From assembly GCA_034437315.1 (NCBI GenBank), contig DAOTUC010000224.1, positions 1 to 19,326 on the forward strand: a DNA stretch of 19,326 nt, read 5' to 3'. Below, one piece after another: positions 1 to 5,504 of this stretch. Within the stretch, counting starts at the first letter, position 1. Each line of letters opens with the position of its first letter. A program made the translations under genes and the position numbers. Below the pieces are notes generated by a model, which ran no database searches, was not told where the DNA came from, and worked only from the letters and a program-made list of their open reading frames with translations. The DNA comes from DSAR01 sp034437315. Its GTDB lineage: Bacteria > Chloroflexota > Anaerolineae > B4-G1.

Positions 1-93
1 ACCCTAAAGGTTTTGCTCAAGGCCGCGCAAACAACGTTTTTGCCTTAAACAATGACCTTTTTCCATCAAAACCAGCGCAAAAACCTTTAGGGT
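1..93. repeat. 14-bp inverted repeat with 65-nt spacer
   Basis: Positions 1-14 (ACCCTAAAGGTTTT) are the exact reverse complement of 80-93. A third partial copy of the end sequence (GACCCTAAA) lies at 120-128. This may be a large hairpin or the ends of a small element. The window starts exactly at the repeat, so its outer context cannot be judged. Confidence 0.6.
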
Positions 94-142
94 CTATGAT
101 GGGCCATGCGAAATCCTGAAGACCCTAAATTCGCAGGCCACA

Positions 143-199
143 ACTGCAAAGTCGGCCTACGCCGACTATAAACTAACCTGCGAAGGCAGGTTTTGCAGT
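143..199. repeat. Perfect three-way-junction palindrome (REP-like element)
   Basis: Three perfect 7-bp stems pack together. The outer stem is 143-149 with 193-199 (ACTGCAA/TTGCAGT). Hairpin 1 is 150-156 with 161-167 (AGTCGGC/GCCGACT, loop CTAC). Hairpin 2 is 175-181 with 186-192 (AACCTGC/GCAGGTT, loop GAAG). The only unpaired linker is 168-174 (ATAAACT). It resembles a mobile intergenic palindrome. It is not a tRNA: it has no acceptor CCA context, no anticodon arm of the right size and no TTC loop. Confidence 0.65.
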
Positions 200-482
200 G
201 CGTGATTTTTACGCGCTGTAGCCACGCGGTTTTAACGCCAAAGAGAAAAACCCGCACACCAGACCAGGCGCGTTGATATTGCTGGGAAGCACAACGTGCA
301 TTGATTCGTAAGACTGAGGTACTACTCTCCTATGCCTTACACGGCGTCATCTAGACACAGGGAAGTCAATATCGCCAGTGCCACAACCGGTTTGCGGCAG
401 TGGGGCAGGCGGTCAATTCCGATTGCCCGTCGCTTGTGACCGAGTGTTCAGGTGTATGGTCTTGGTCGTCAAGCCGCGTAAG
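200..482. other. Non-coding stretch, no gene recognised
   Basis: The short open frames here overlap the transposase relic on the other strand or lack recognisable sequence. I see no ribosome binding site followed by a credible protein, and no RNA gene. Confidence 0.5.
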
Positions 483-1010
483 TCATTCCAATTTGGCAAT
501 CTCCTCAGCACGCGCTTCGAGTTCTTCGTGTTTTCGCCTTCTTCGTGCAAGCGCTGCTGGGCGTGATGGGGACCCGAGGTGCGCAGAGTTTGGCGTCGCA
601 CTCGACCAAAGACCGATTCCAGGTCGTTATCCGTGCACGGCAGCCCTGTCTGCGTGCATCGCACAGGCAGGCCTGGAATGTCGTAACAATGGAACAGCCC
701 CGGGGCGTACCGTTCCGTCAGGCCTCGCAGGTGCTGGCGGAACGCGATCAGAGCAGAGGAGCGTTGAGGTTGGTGCGCTGATCCAATTGATCCAGATAGG
801 CGTTCAAGCGGTCGCGCACCTCGTCCGAAAGTGGCCTCTCCGGCGCTTCCGATCCCGGTTTCGGCAGGGGGACGTCCAGGGGATGGCGTCTATCCCCGAG
901 AACGAGAAGCACTTTCTTACTAAACCAGTTTTCCTGTTTGCTCTTCTCGCGCTGCTTTTTGAGGGTTGTAGATGCGCCGCAACTGTAATTGGATGTGTCG
1001 CCGTACTTTC
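483..1010 (-). pseudogene. Degenerate IS transposase (relic in three frames)
   Basis: Read right to left, transposase-like protein sequence passes through at least three frames. The first part gives KKVLLVLGDRRHPLDVPLPK and then RPLSDEVRDRLNAYLDQLD, ending in a TGA at 750-748. A second frame gives LRGLTERYAPGLFHCYDIPG and then TDNDLESVFGRVRRQ (about 600-750). A third frame gives HEELEARAEEIAKLE before a stop at 485-483. The 'P-G-L-F...D-I-P-G-L-P...T-D-N-D-L-E' pattern is what I would expect near the C-terminus of DDE-type IS transposases, but I cannot name the IS family. A duplicated 'GLP' segment around 640-670 suggests a small internal insertion. No intact terminal repeats were found. A leftward frame starting near 1216 (GTG-ATG after GGAGAG, hydrophobic N-terminus) runs into the relic and may be chance. 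Confidence 0.55.
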
Positions 1011-1452
1011 CTGGGCCAGAGCGGGCGCCGAGGCCTCCGACGTCGGCGCGGCAACTGTATCCACTCGGCCCAGCCGACCATTTCGAGAGCGTATTCTGGG
1101 ACTGGAGTGGAGATAATCGAAGACCCAGGAACAGACTGGCTGCGAGGCGCTACAGACCGTGTCGGAACGACGCAGGCCAGGATCAAAACGATTATGGACA
1201 CAGTGTTTTTCATCACATCTCTCCGTTTCTACCTTTTTACAGTAGGATGCCATAAAACTCTCATTTGTCCAGTCCTAACCTGGACCTGCTTGGAAGCGGA
1301 AGTGACTACGAAAAAGCGATCTCACGGTGCATTTGGGTACTAAAAGTGGTGTGTCGCTTATTCTGTTTGGCGTTTCAACCGCTGTGCGCTGTAATGTGCC
1401 ATTGTCAAAATACTTATTTGCCTCAGATTTCAAACAGGAGTATACTCGTTTG

Positions 1453-1584
1453 GGACGCACACAAACCTTGGGGGAGCAGCACAAATCAGCCACGAATTTA
1501 TCTTCTTTTCTTCGTGTTAATTCGTGAAATTCGTGGCAAAAAAGCACAGGGCTATCTGCACTCCCCCAACTTGTAGATACGTCC
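1453..1584. mobile_element. 132-bp MITE-like element with 9-bp target duplication
   Basis: The element is bounded on both sides by the same 9 bases, ACTCGTTTG, at 1444-1452 and 1585-1593. Its ends are ungapped 24-bp imperfect terminal inverted repeats. GGACG at 1453-1457 matches the reverse complement of 1580-1584. TTGGGGGAG at 1468-1476 matches the reverse complement of 1561-1569. The 10 bases between these blocks are mostly diverged, giving 17 of 24 identical. Inside is another 9-bp inverted repeat (CCACGAATT at 1490-1498, AATTCGTGG at 1528-1536). There is no coding capacity. The direct repeat plus bipartite inverted repeats is the signature of a non-autonomous transposable element. Confidence 0.6.
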
Positions 1585-1750
1585 ACTCGTTTGTGCTTAC
1601 GTCTGGCGCCTGCAATGGGTACGCAGGGCAAACGTATTTGGATAAAATACGCTCCTAGATCCCGTCTCGGGGTCGGCTAGTGCGCCGAAAACTGCCGTAG
1701 GCGTAGCGGTGGTTGCTCATTTTTCTGAATTCGCCCTGGGGGGCGAGGGC

Positions 1751-1770
1751 GGCCCTTGCTTGCAAGGGCC
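1751..1770. repeat. Perfect 9-bp hairpin
   Basis: GGCCCTTGC, a TT loop and GCAAGGGCC form a perfect inverted repeat. No T-tract follows on either strand, so it does not look like a classical intrinsic terminator. It lies 75 bp upstream of the small ORF at 1846 and could be part of its leader or a REP element. Confidence 0.55.
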
Positions 1771-1781
1771 AGGAGCAATAA

Positions 1782-1831
1782 ATGCGTTCGCCCTAGTGTA
1801 AAACGGATGCGTTCGCCCTAGCGTAAAACGG
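1782..1831. repeat. 25-bp tandem duplication in a leader region
   Basis: Two adjacent 25-bp units (1782-1806 and 1807-1831) start with ATGCGTTCGCCCTAG and end in GTAAAACGG. They differ at one base (T/C at unit position 16). The second copy abuts the ribosome binding site (AAAGGAG) of the ORF starting at 1846, so the duplication lies in its 5' leader. Confidence 0.75.
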
Positions 1832-1845
1832 AAAGGAGTGATGCG

Positions 1846-2052
1846 ATGAACGTTTCGGCTGGTGACCGCGGAGTGGCTGTCGGTGGGGATGTGGGCGGCG
1901 ACGTCACAATCCTTAATTTCGAGGGCGACGCGCCGCCTTCGCTCGACGAGCTAGCGCGGTTGGTGCAGCGCAAGATCAGGATCACGGGCGACAGCAACGT
2001 GGTGGGCGATGGCAGTGAATCCACCGTCATCAAACAGCAGGGCGGGGATTAG
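1846..2052 (+). CDS. Small Gly/Asp-rich protein, possible conflict-system accessory
   Basis: A 68-residue protein follows a good ribosome binding site (AAAGGAG, 8-9 bases before ATG 1846). Its N-terminal third is the repetitive VAVGGDVGGDVTILNFEGD. A short central helix follows (SLDELARLVQRKIRI), then a second Gly/Asp stretch, ITGDSNVVGDGSESTVIKQ. Such 'GD-GNVVGDG...V' strings are seen in short N-terminal segments of STAND-type NTPase/TPR proteins and their small partners. That link is a family impression, not a domain assignment. The next gene, a TPR protein broken by a stop, begins 4 bases after this stop codon, so the two were probably one transcription unit. No enzymatic motif is visible. 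It could be a leftover fragment of a longer gene, but its ribosome binding site and codon use look real. Confidence 0.55.
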   Translation: MNVSAGDRGVAVGGDVGGDVTILNFEGDAPPSLDELARLVQRKIRITGDSNVVGDGSESTVIKQQGGD

Positions 2053-2056
2053 CGGG

Positions 2057-2842
2057 ATGGAAAATCGTGAGTGCGAAAGCGGCCTGTTGATCGATCTCGG
2101 CTTTGCCGACGTCACCCACCGGCCGCCGTGTTTGTACGCTTTCGCGCGGCCCTATCTCCACCATGTGTGGGGCAAGTACATCAGTGAAGTGCGCCGAAAA
2201 CGGTGGAGCCGGCAGTTAGCCGAGGAACTGGAGAAAGTCTATTATCCGGAGGCCTCGCAGATTGCCCCCAAGCTGATCAAGCTTTTCGAGGCTGGCGGTG
2301 CTCCCCGCCGCGCCCAGGCCTATCGGCAACGCCGGAGGGAGCGCGCGTCGCTGGCAACGCTGCGCTGGCACGTCCAGTTCTTGACCGAGACGGCGCCGGA
2401 CGACGACCGGTTCGGTGCCTACCGCCTGTTCGACCGCGGCTTTGCGTTGTCGGGTCGCCTGGTCACGGAGCGCCCGGATCTGTGGGAGGAGGGCGTCTGG
2501 CTGGCTCAGGAGCTGGCGCGGCGGGCCGAGTGGTTTGGGGACAAGGGCTTCCAGGCCGAGGCTTATCTTTATATGTCCTGGCATTACCACAACGCCGGGC
2601 GGCATCAAGAGGCGTTGCCCTGAGCGCAGCGGGCTGTGGCCTTGTATCGAGAGCGCTATAGGGCGGAGAGCATCGAGATAGCGCGAGGGTTGAGTATGCT
2701 GGGCGGGGTGAAGAAGGCCCTGGGGGATCTGGCGGGCGCGCGGGCTAGCCACGAGCGGGCGCTGCGCATCTTAGAGCGATTCTTGCCCGAAGGTCATCCG
2801 AACATTGAGATTGTGCGGGGCAATCTGGAATCGCTGGGGTAG
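2057..2842 (+). pseudogene. TPR-repeat protein interrupted by in-frame TGA
   Basis: The frame opens at ATG 2057 (MENRECESGLLIDLGFAD) and reads to TGA at 2621-2623. Without any frame change it then continues to TAG at 2840-2842. The stop falls inside a TPR motif: YHNAGRHQEALP-stop-AQRAVALYRERY, where tryptophan (TGG to TGA) would fit. After it, the last repeats resemble kinesin-light-chain-type TPRs (ALGDLAGARASHERALRILE, then LPEGHPNIEIVRGNLESLG). The first part is helical and Arg-rich (KRWSRQLAEELEKVYYPEAS), like the linker between an NTPase module and TPRs, but no NTPase is present. The gene may be the surviving C-terminal part of a larger STAND-like protein. TGA is a normal stop elsewhere in this window (for example the atpD and atpA ends), so general recoding is unlikely. 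An alternative is two separate short proteins. Confidence 0.6.
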
Positions 2843-2850
2843 TGGCAAGT
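2825..2850 (+). repeat. 26-bp direct repeat, left copy, flanking TA module
   Basis: This 26-bp segment covers the end of the TPR gene (codons for ESLG, stop TAG, then TGGCAAGT). It matches 3680-3705, the end of the PIN toxin gene, at 24 of 26 positions. The two copies bracket the toxin-antitoxin genes. A degenerate run of short TGACG/TTTAC-like units follows (2855-2890). Confidence 0.7.
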
Positions 2851-2906
2851 TTGCAAGTGACGTTTTACGTTTTACATTTGACGCTTGACGAATTTACGGG
2901 AGGTGA

Positions 2907-3191
2907 ATGATGGCTTCGATGAAGGTGCTGAGCCTGGCGCTGCCCGATCCCCTGGCGCGGGAGTTAGACGTGGCGGGGCAGGAGTTCCTGGTGGAGCTCC
3001 TGGAGCGCGGGCTGCGCGAGTTGAAGATTGAGCGGGCCCTGGAGCGATACGCCGAGGGCGGCATCTCCTTTGGCGCAGCCGCACAGCAAGCCGGGATCTC
3101 GCGCCCGGAGCTGGCCCGGCGTGCGTACGCGCGGGGGATGGAACCGCCCTTCAGCGCCGAGACATTGGCAGAAGAATTGGGAACCTCATAA
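2907..3191 (+). CDS. UPF0175-family antitoxin
   Basis: This 94-residue protein has the layout of UPF0175 antitoxins. It opens with a short beta-strand and helix (VLSLALPDPLARELDVAGQE), then a helix rich in Arg/Glu (ERALERYAEGGIS). A helix-turn-helix-like segment follows (SFGAAAQQAGISRPELARRA), and the tail is acidic (FSAETLAEELGTS). UPF0175 proteins commonly pair with DUF3368 PIN-domain toxins, and that is the next gene here, overlapping this stop codon by one base (TAATG). The ribosome binding site GGGAGGTG (2898-2905) better fits the second ATG at 2910, so the true start may be one codon later. The protein is expected to neutralise the PIN ribonuclease and bind the module's own promoter. 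The role is inferred from family and pairing. Confidence 0.8.
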   Translation: MMASMKVLSLALPDPLARELDVAGQEFLVELLERGLRELKIERALERYAEGGISFGAAAQQAGISRPELARRAYARGMEPPFSAETLAEELGTS

Positions 3192-3697
3192 TGGTTGTGC
3201 TGTGCGATGCCGGGCCCTTGATCGCGCTGGCCAAGCTCAACCGGCTTGATCTGCTTGCTGAGCTGTACGAAGAGGTCCAGATTCCCCGCGCTGTCTACGA
3301 TGAGGTGGTGGTCCAGGGATTTGCGCGTGGAGCACCGGATGCCCTGACTGTGCGCCTGTTCTGGCAGCGACGAGATTGGCCGATTGTGGATGTATCTGAC
3401 GCTGTGCTATCTGCCTACGATCCGCCTGTGATCCTTGACCCCGGTGAGACCGCGGTGCTGGCTTTGGCCCAGACGTTGGATTCCCCTCTGGTTTTGATGG
3501 ATGACGAAGTAGCCCGCGCGGAAGCCCGGCGTCTGGGGCTAGACGTGTGTGGGACGTTGGGAGTTTTCGTGCGAGCGTTTCGGAAAGAAGTGCTATCCTG
3601 GGAGCAGACTGGACTGCTAATTCGTGAGCTCGGTGCCCGGCCGGATATTTGGATTGGAGAGAAGTTGTGTGAGCGGGTGCTGGAATCGTTGAGGTAG
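3191..3697 (+). CDS. DUF3368 PIN-domain toxin (putative ribonuclease)
   Basis: This 168-residue protein has the PIN-domain acidic residues in order. There is an N-terminal Asp in VVLCDAGPLIALAKLNRLDLL, a Glu in PRAVYDEVV, a DPGETAVLALAQ block with the conserved Glu, and a late acidic pair in LVLMDDEVARAEARRLGL. The C-terminal part (GTLGVFVRAFRKEVLSW) matches the DUF3368 group, which lacks the extra features of VapC. PIN toxins cut RNA in a metal-dependent way when freed from the antitoxin. The start overlaps the antitoxin stop by one base, as is typical for translational coupling in type II modules. The length is normal and all recognised acidic positions are present, so it is probably active. 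Confidence 0.85.
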   Translation: MVVLCDAGPLIALAKLNRLDLLAELYEEVQIPRAVYDEVVVQGFARGAPDALTVRLFWQRRDWPIVDVSDAVLSAYDPPVILDPGETAVLALAQTLDSPLVLMDDEVARAEARRLGLDVCGTLGVFVRAFRKEVLSWEQTGLLIRELGARPDIWIGEKLCERVLESLR

Positions 3698-3705
3698 TGG
3701 CAAGT
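3680..3705 (+). repeat. 26-bp direct repeat, right copy
   Basis: This copy covers the end of the PIN gene (ESLR, stop TAG, TGGCAAGT). It differs from 2825-2850 at two positions. TGACG/GATGACG-type short repeats also follow this copy (3706-3732). Confidence 0.7.
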
Positions 3706-3747
3706 GACGGATGACGTTTGACGGATGACGAAACGAGTACCGCGGAT

Positions 3748-3973
3748 GTAACCGTTCAACCACATACAATTTCTCGACAGGATTTACAGGATTTTTACCT
3801 TGTTTTGTCACGCATATAGCGTGTCTTAAATTGCTCTAGCACCGTCCCGAGGGCGCTAATCGGCCCGAGGACGGGCCTCTGAGCGAATTTATTGAGAAGA
3901 TACGGTGGGTACATACTTCTATCCTGTTCATCCTGTAAATCCTGTCAAGAAAAAGGCGGACCTGAGCGGTTAC
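3748..3973. mobile_element. MITE-like element with about 45-bp imperfect inverted ends
   Basis: The left arm begins GTAACCG (3748-3754) and ends with the 17-bp core GACAGGATTTACAGGAT (3776-3792). The right arm carries the exact reverse complement of the core at 3930-3946 and of the outer block at 3967-3973 (CGGTTAC). The arms align with a one-base length difference. The right arm holds a short tandem of ATCCTGT units starting at 3921. The ATCCTGT/AATCCTGTC sequence is a common intergenic repeat in several phyla. There is no coding capacity and no clear target duplication. The rest of the 3698-4020 gap shows nothing else recognisable. Confidence 0.5.
3888..3903 (+). repeat. 16-bp repeat shared with 7257-7272
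   Basis: The 16 bases TTTATTGAGAAGATAC occur here, inside the inverted-repeat element, and again at 7257-7272 in the methyltransferase relic zone, same strand. It looks like a fragment of one dispersed element. Confidence 0.6.
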
Positions 3974-4020
3974 GATCACTCTTCTGGGAGGGCGGGCGCC
4001 TGACGCCGCTCAATTATCGG

Positions 4021-4476
4021 TCAATTATCCGTCAATAGATTGTCGTATTCGACCTCGAAACGCAATTTGTGCTTCGCCTCTTCCTGGGCCAGGGCCAGGA
4101 ACGTCGAGCGCACGCCCTCGTCCTCGGTGCTGGCTGCCAGGTCGTTGTACAGCCTGAAAGCGGCCTTCTCCTTCTTCATCGCCACGACCAGCGCGTCCTG
4201 GTAACTCATATCGTCGGTCGGCGTCACGCTCACCAGGTAATCGGCGATCTTCAGGTCAAGCACCCGCTCCTCGCTCGGTTGGAACGTCGCCCCGCTCTTG
4301 ACGGCCAACAGTTTCGCCCTGTGCTTCTGCTCCTCGGCGGCGAACTCCTCGAAAATGGACTGCATCCAGGGTTTTTCCACCCGGCCGGCCAGGTTCGTAT
4401 AAAACGCGGCTGCTTCTTCCTCCCGCTTGATGGCGAAATCTAATATCTCGTCCACAGAATCCCAATGCTTTTTCAT
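4021..4476 (-). CDS. Rubrerythrin-like diiron protein
   Basis: This 151-residue four-helix ferritin-like protein keeps both halves of the diiron site. E20 lies in the KREEEAAAFY helix and E49-x-x-H52 (EEQKH) follows. The second half has E103 (KKEKAAFRLY) and E133-x-x-H136 (EEAKHK). The C-terminal rubredoxin domain (two CxxC pairs) of classical rubrerythrin is absent, so this is the short erythrin/sulerythrin-like form. Such proteins reduce peroxide or handle iron in anaerobes. It is the last gene of the leftward four-gene sulfur/Fe-S operon, 25 bases after the TusA-like gene, which suggests protection of, or iron supply for, Fe-S assembly. A ribosome binding site (GAGGAGA) precedes ATG 4476. 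The electron donor cannot be told from the sequence. Confidence 0.85.
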   Translation of the reverse strand: MKKHWDSVDEILDFAIKREEEAAAFYTNLAGRVEKPWMQSIFEEFAAEEQKHRAKLLAVKSGATFQPSEERVLDLKIADYLVSVTPTDDMSYQDALVVAMKKEKAAFRLYNDLAASTEDEGVRSTFLALAQEEAKHKLRFEVEYDNLLTDN

Positions 4477-4501
4477 TTTATCTCCTCGTCTTATCTGCGC
4501 A

Positions 4502-4762
4502 TCAACGCTGAATGCGTATCTTCCAATCGGTGTCGCTCCCCTCGACGCTCAACAGGGCTAAACCGAGCGCCTCGACCGCCATCGGTATCTCTTTCTTCGA
4601 GGCCGGGTGCGAGCCGAGCACTTCAATGACGTCCCCCTCCGAGGCTTTGCGCAAGGCCTTGCGCACCTCGACCAATGGCACGGGGCACGTCTCGCCAATA
4701 CAATTCACCTTTATTTCTTTGGGGCATTCCGCCCCATCACAATCAACCGTTATCCCTGGCAT
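4502..4762 (-). CDS. TusA-like sulfur carrier protein
   Basis: This 86-residue protein has the TusA signature ETCPVPLVEVRKAL, with the sulfur-accepting Cys26 in a CPxP motif. The usual two-layer fold is visible, including GDVIEVLGSHPASKKEIPMA, where TusA proteins contact partners, and a hydrophobic closing strand. An N-terminal extension of about 17 residues adds two more cysteines (C8, C13), and C21 precedes the motif. This extra Cys group is unusual for an 81-residue TusA and could bind metal or relay sulfane sulfur. It lies 60 bases after the IscU-DUF59 gene and 25 before the rubrerythrin, all leftward. Its likely job is to carry persulfide sulfur between enzymes. The sulfur source is uncertain because the nearby NifS homologue lacks its PLP lysine. 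Confidence 0.85.
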   Translation of the reverse strand: MPGITVDCDGAECPKEIKVNCIGETCPVPLVEVRKALRKASEGDVIEVLGSHPASKKEIPMAVEALGLALLSVEGSDTDWKIRIQR

Positions 4763-4822
4763 GCGCCTCCTCCTATTCCTCTTCTCAGCCTCAGCCTAGC
4801 CTTCTTCACCCTTCACCCTTCT

Positions 4823-5461
4823 TCAGTCGCCGACAAACGCGATCACGACCTCTTCCACGTCCCACAAGGGCCCGATCTTCTCCAGGATCTCCTCCCGAAT
4901 GTTGTTGGCGAACTGATGATCTTCGGGCAGTTCAATCGCCACGCGAACCACGCCCTGGTCAACGTCCACCTCCTTGACCAGGTTGGTGCGCACCAGGTCC
5001 AGACCGACGACCGGATTCATCACCCGCTTCAACCGCTTGCGGACGATCTCGACCGTCGTGGGAGCGCGCTCCTTGATCAACCCATGTTTTTCCTCATAAT
5101 TCTGGATGGCGGCCCGCAACCCGTCCACGGCCAACACCGAGCAGTGGGTCTTGATCGCCGGCAACCCGCCCAGCTCATCGGCCGCCTCCTTCCATGAGAT
5201 CTTCTTCGCCTCCTCCAACGTCTTCCCCTTGGCCAGCTCGGTGATGATCGAACCGGTGGCGATGTTGGAGGCGCAACCGTAGGACTCGAATTTGATGTCG
5301 GTGATGACCTGGGTCTCATCATCCACCTTGAGGTAGATGGCGACCATATCCCCACACGCCGGGCTGCCTTCGACCGATTTGGCGTCGGCGTCCTCAATCT
5401 CCCCGACGTTATGCGGATTTCGGAAATGTTCCATCACAAGTTCACTATATGGCAATGGCAT
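4823..5461 (-). CDS. IscU-type Fe-S scaffold fused to DUF59/MIP18 domain
   Basis: This 212-residue two-domain protein starts with an IscU/NifU-N domain (about 1-125): YSELVMEHFRNPHNVGE, the first ligand Cys36 with Asp38 in GSPACGDMV, Cys63 in YGCASNIATGSI, and Cys107 in KTHCSVLAVDGL. All three scaffold cysteines are present. The second domain (about 136-212) is DUF59/MIP18-like: VEIVRKRLKRVMNPVVGLDL, then VVRVAIELP, and the closing VEEVVIAFVG. The conserved Cys-bearing TTPGCP-type loop of SufT/MIP18 proteins is replaced by LPEDHQF, so this half cannot use that Cys. It is not the CxxC NifU C-terminal domain. The gene lies 43 bases after the NifS-like gene. The likely role is to build a cluster on the N-terminal half and hand it on through the C-terminal half. 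The fusion is seen directly; the role is inferred. Confidence 0.85.
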   Translation of the reverse strand: MPLPYSELVMEHFRNPHNVGEIEDADAKSVEGSPACGDMVAIYLKVDDETQVITDIKFESYGCASNIATGSIITELAKGKTLEEAKKISWKEAADELGGLPAIKTHCSVLAVDGLRAAIQNYEEKHGLIKERAPTTVEIVRKRLKRVMNPVVGLDLVRTNLVKEVDVDQGVVRVAIELPEDHQFANNIREEILEKIGPLWDVEEVVIAFVGD

Positions 5462-5504
5462 AATACTATATTCCTCCTGGTATTACTGATGATGTCAGAA
5501 ATCT

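Larger units (their letters stand above)
1011..1845. other. Intergenic region with elements but no convincing gene
   Basis: No open frame here gives a recognisable protein. The stretch is AT-richer than the flanking coding DNA from about 1300 to 1550. It holds a MITE-like element (1453-1584), a hairpin (1751-1770) and a 25-bp tandem duplication (1782-1831), listed separately. A TAAAAT at 1643-1648 could be a -10 box, but no matching -35 is visible, so no promoter is called. Confidence 0.5.

Noticed and set aside
143..199. tRNA gene suggested by the cloverleaf-like shape
   Set aside because: It is only 57 bases with three 7-bp stems, and lacks the T-loop TTC, D-loop GG and a proper anticodon arm.
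400..1116. Long plus-strand open frame (238 codons)
   Set aside because: Its translation has no family resemblance and lies opposite the transposase relic, whose protein-like sequence is on the minus strand.
804..1253. Minus-strand open frame of 149 codons
   Set aside because: It is out of frame with the transposase-like sequence and has Cys/Arg/Ser-rich, non-protein-like composition.
1751..1770. Rho-independent terminator
   Set aside because: The stem is perfect but no T-tract follows on either strand.
2621..2623. TGA read as selenocysteine or tryptophan
   Set aside because: There is no SECIS-like hairpin evidence and no redox motif, and TGA ends other normal genes here, so a nonsense mutation is simpler.
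4607..5197. Plus-strand 196-codon frame opposite the IscU-DUF59 gene
   Set aside because: The minus-strand protein has clear conserved motifs and a ribosome binding site; the plus frame is an antisense shadow.
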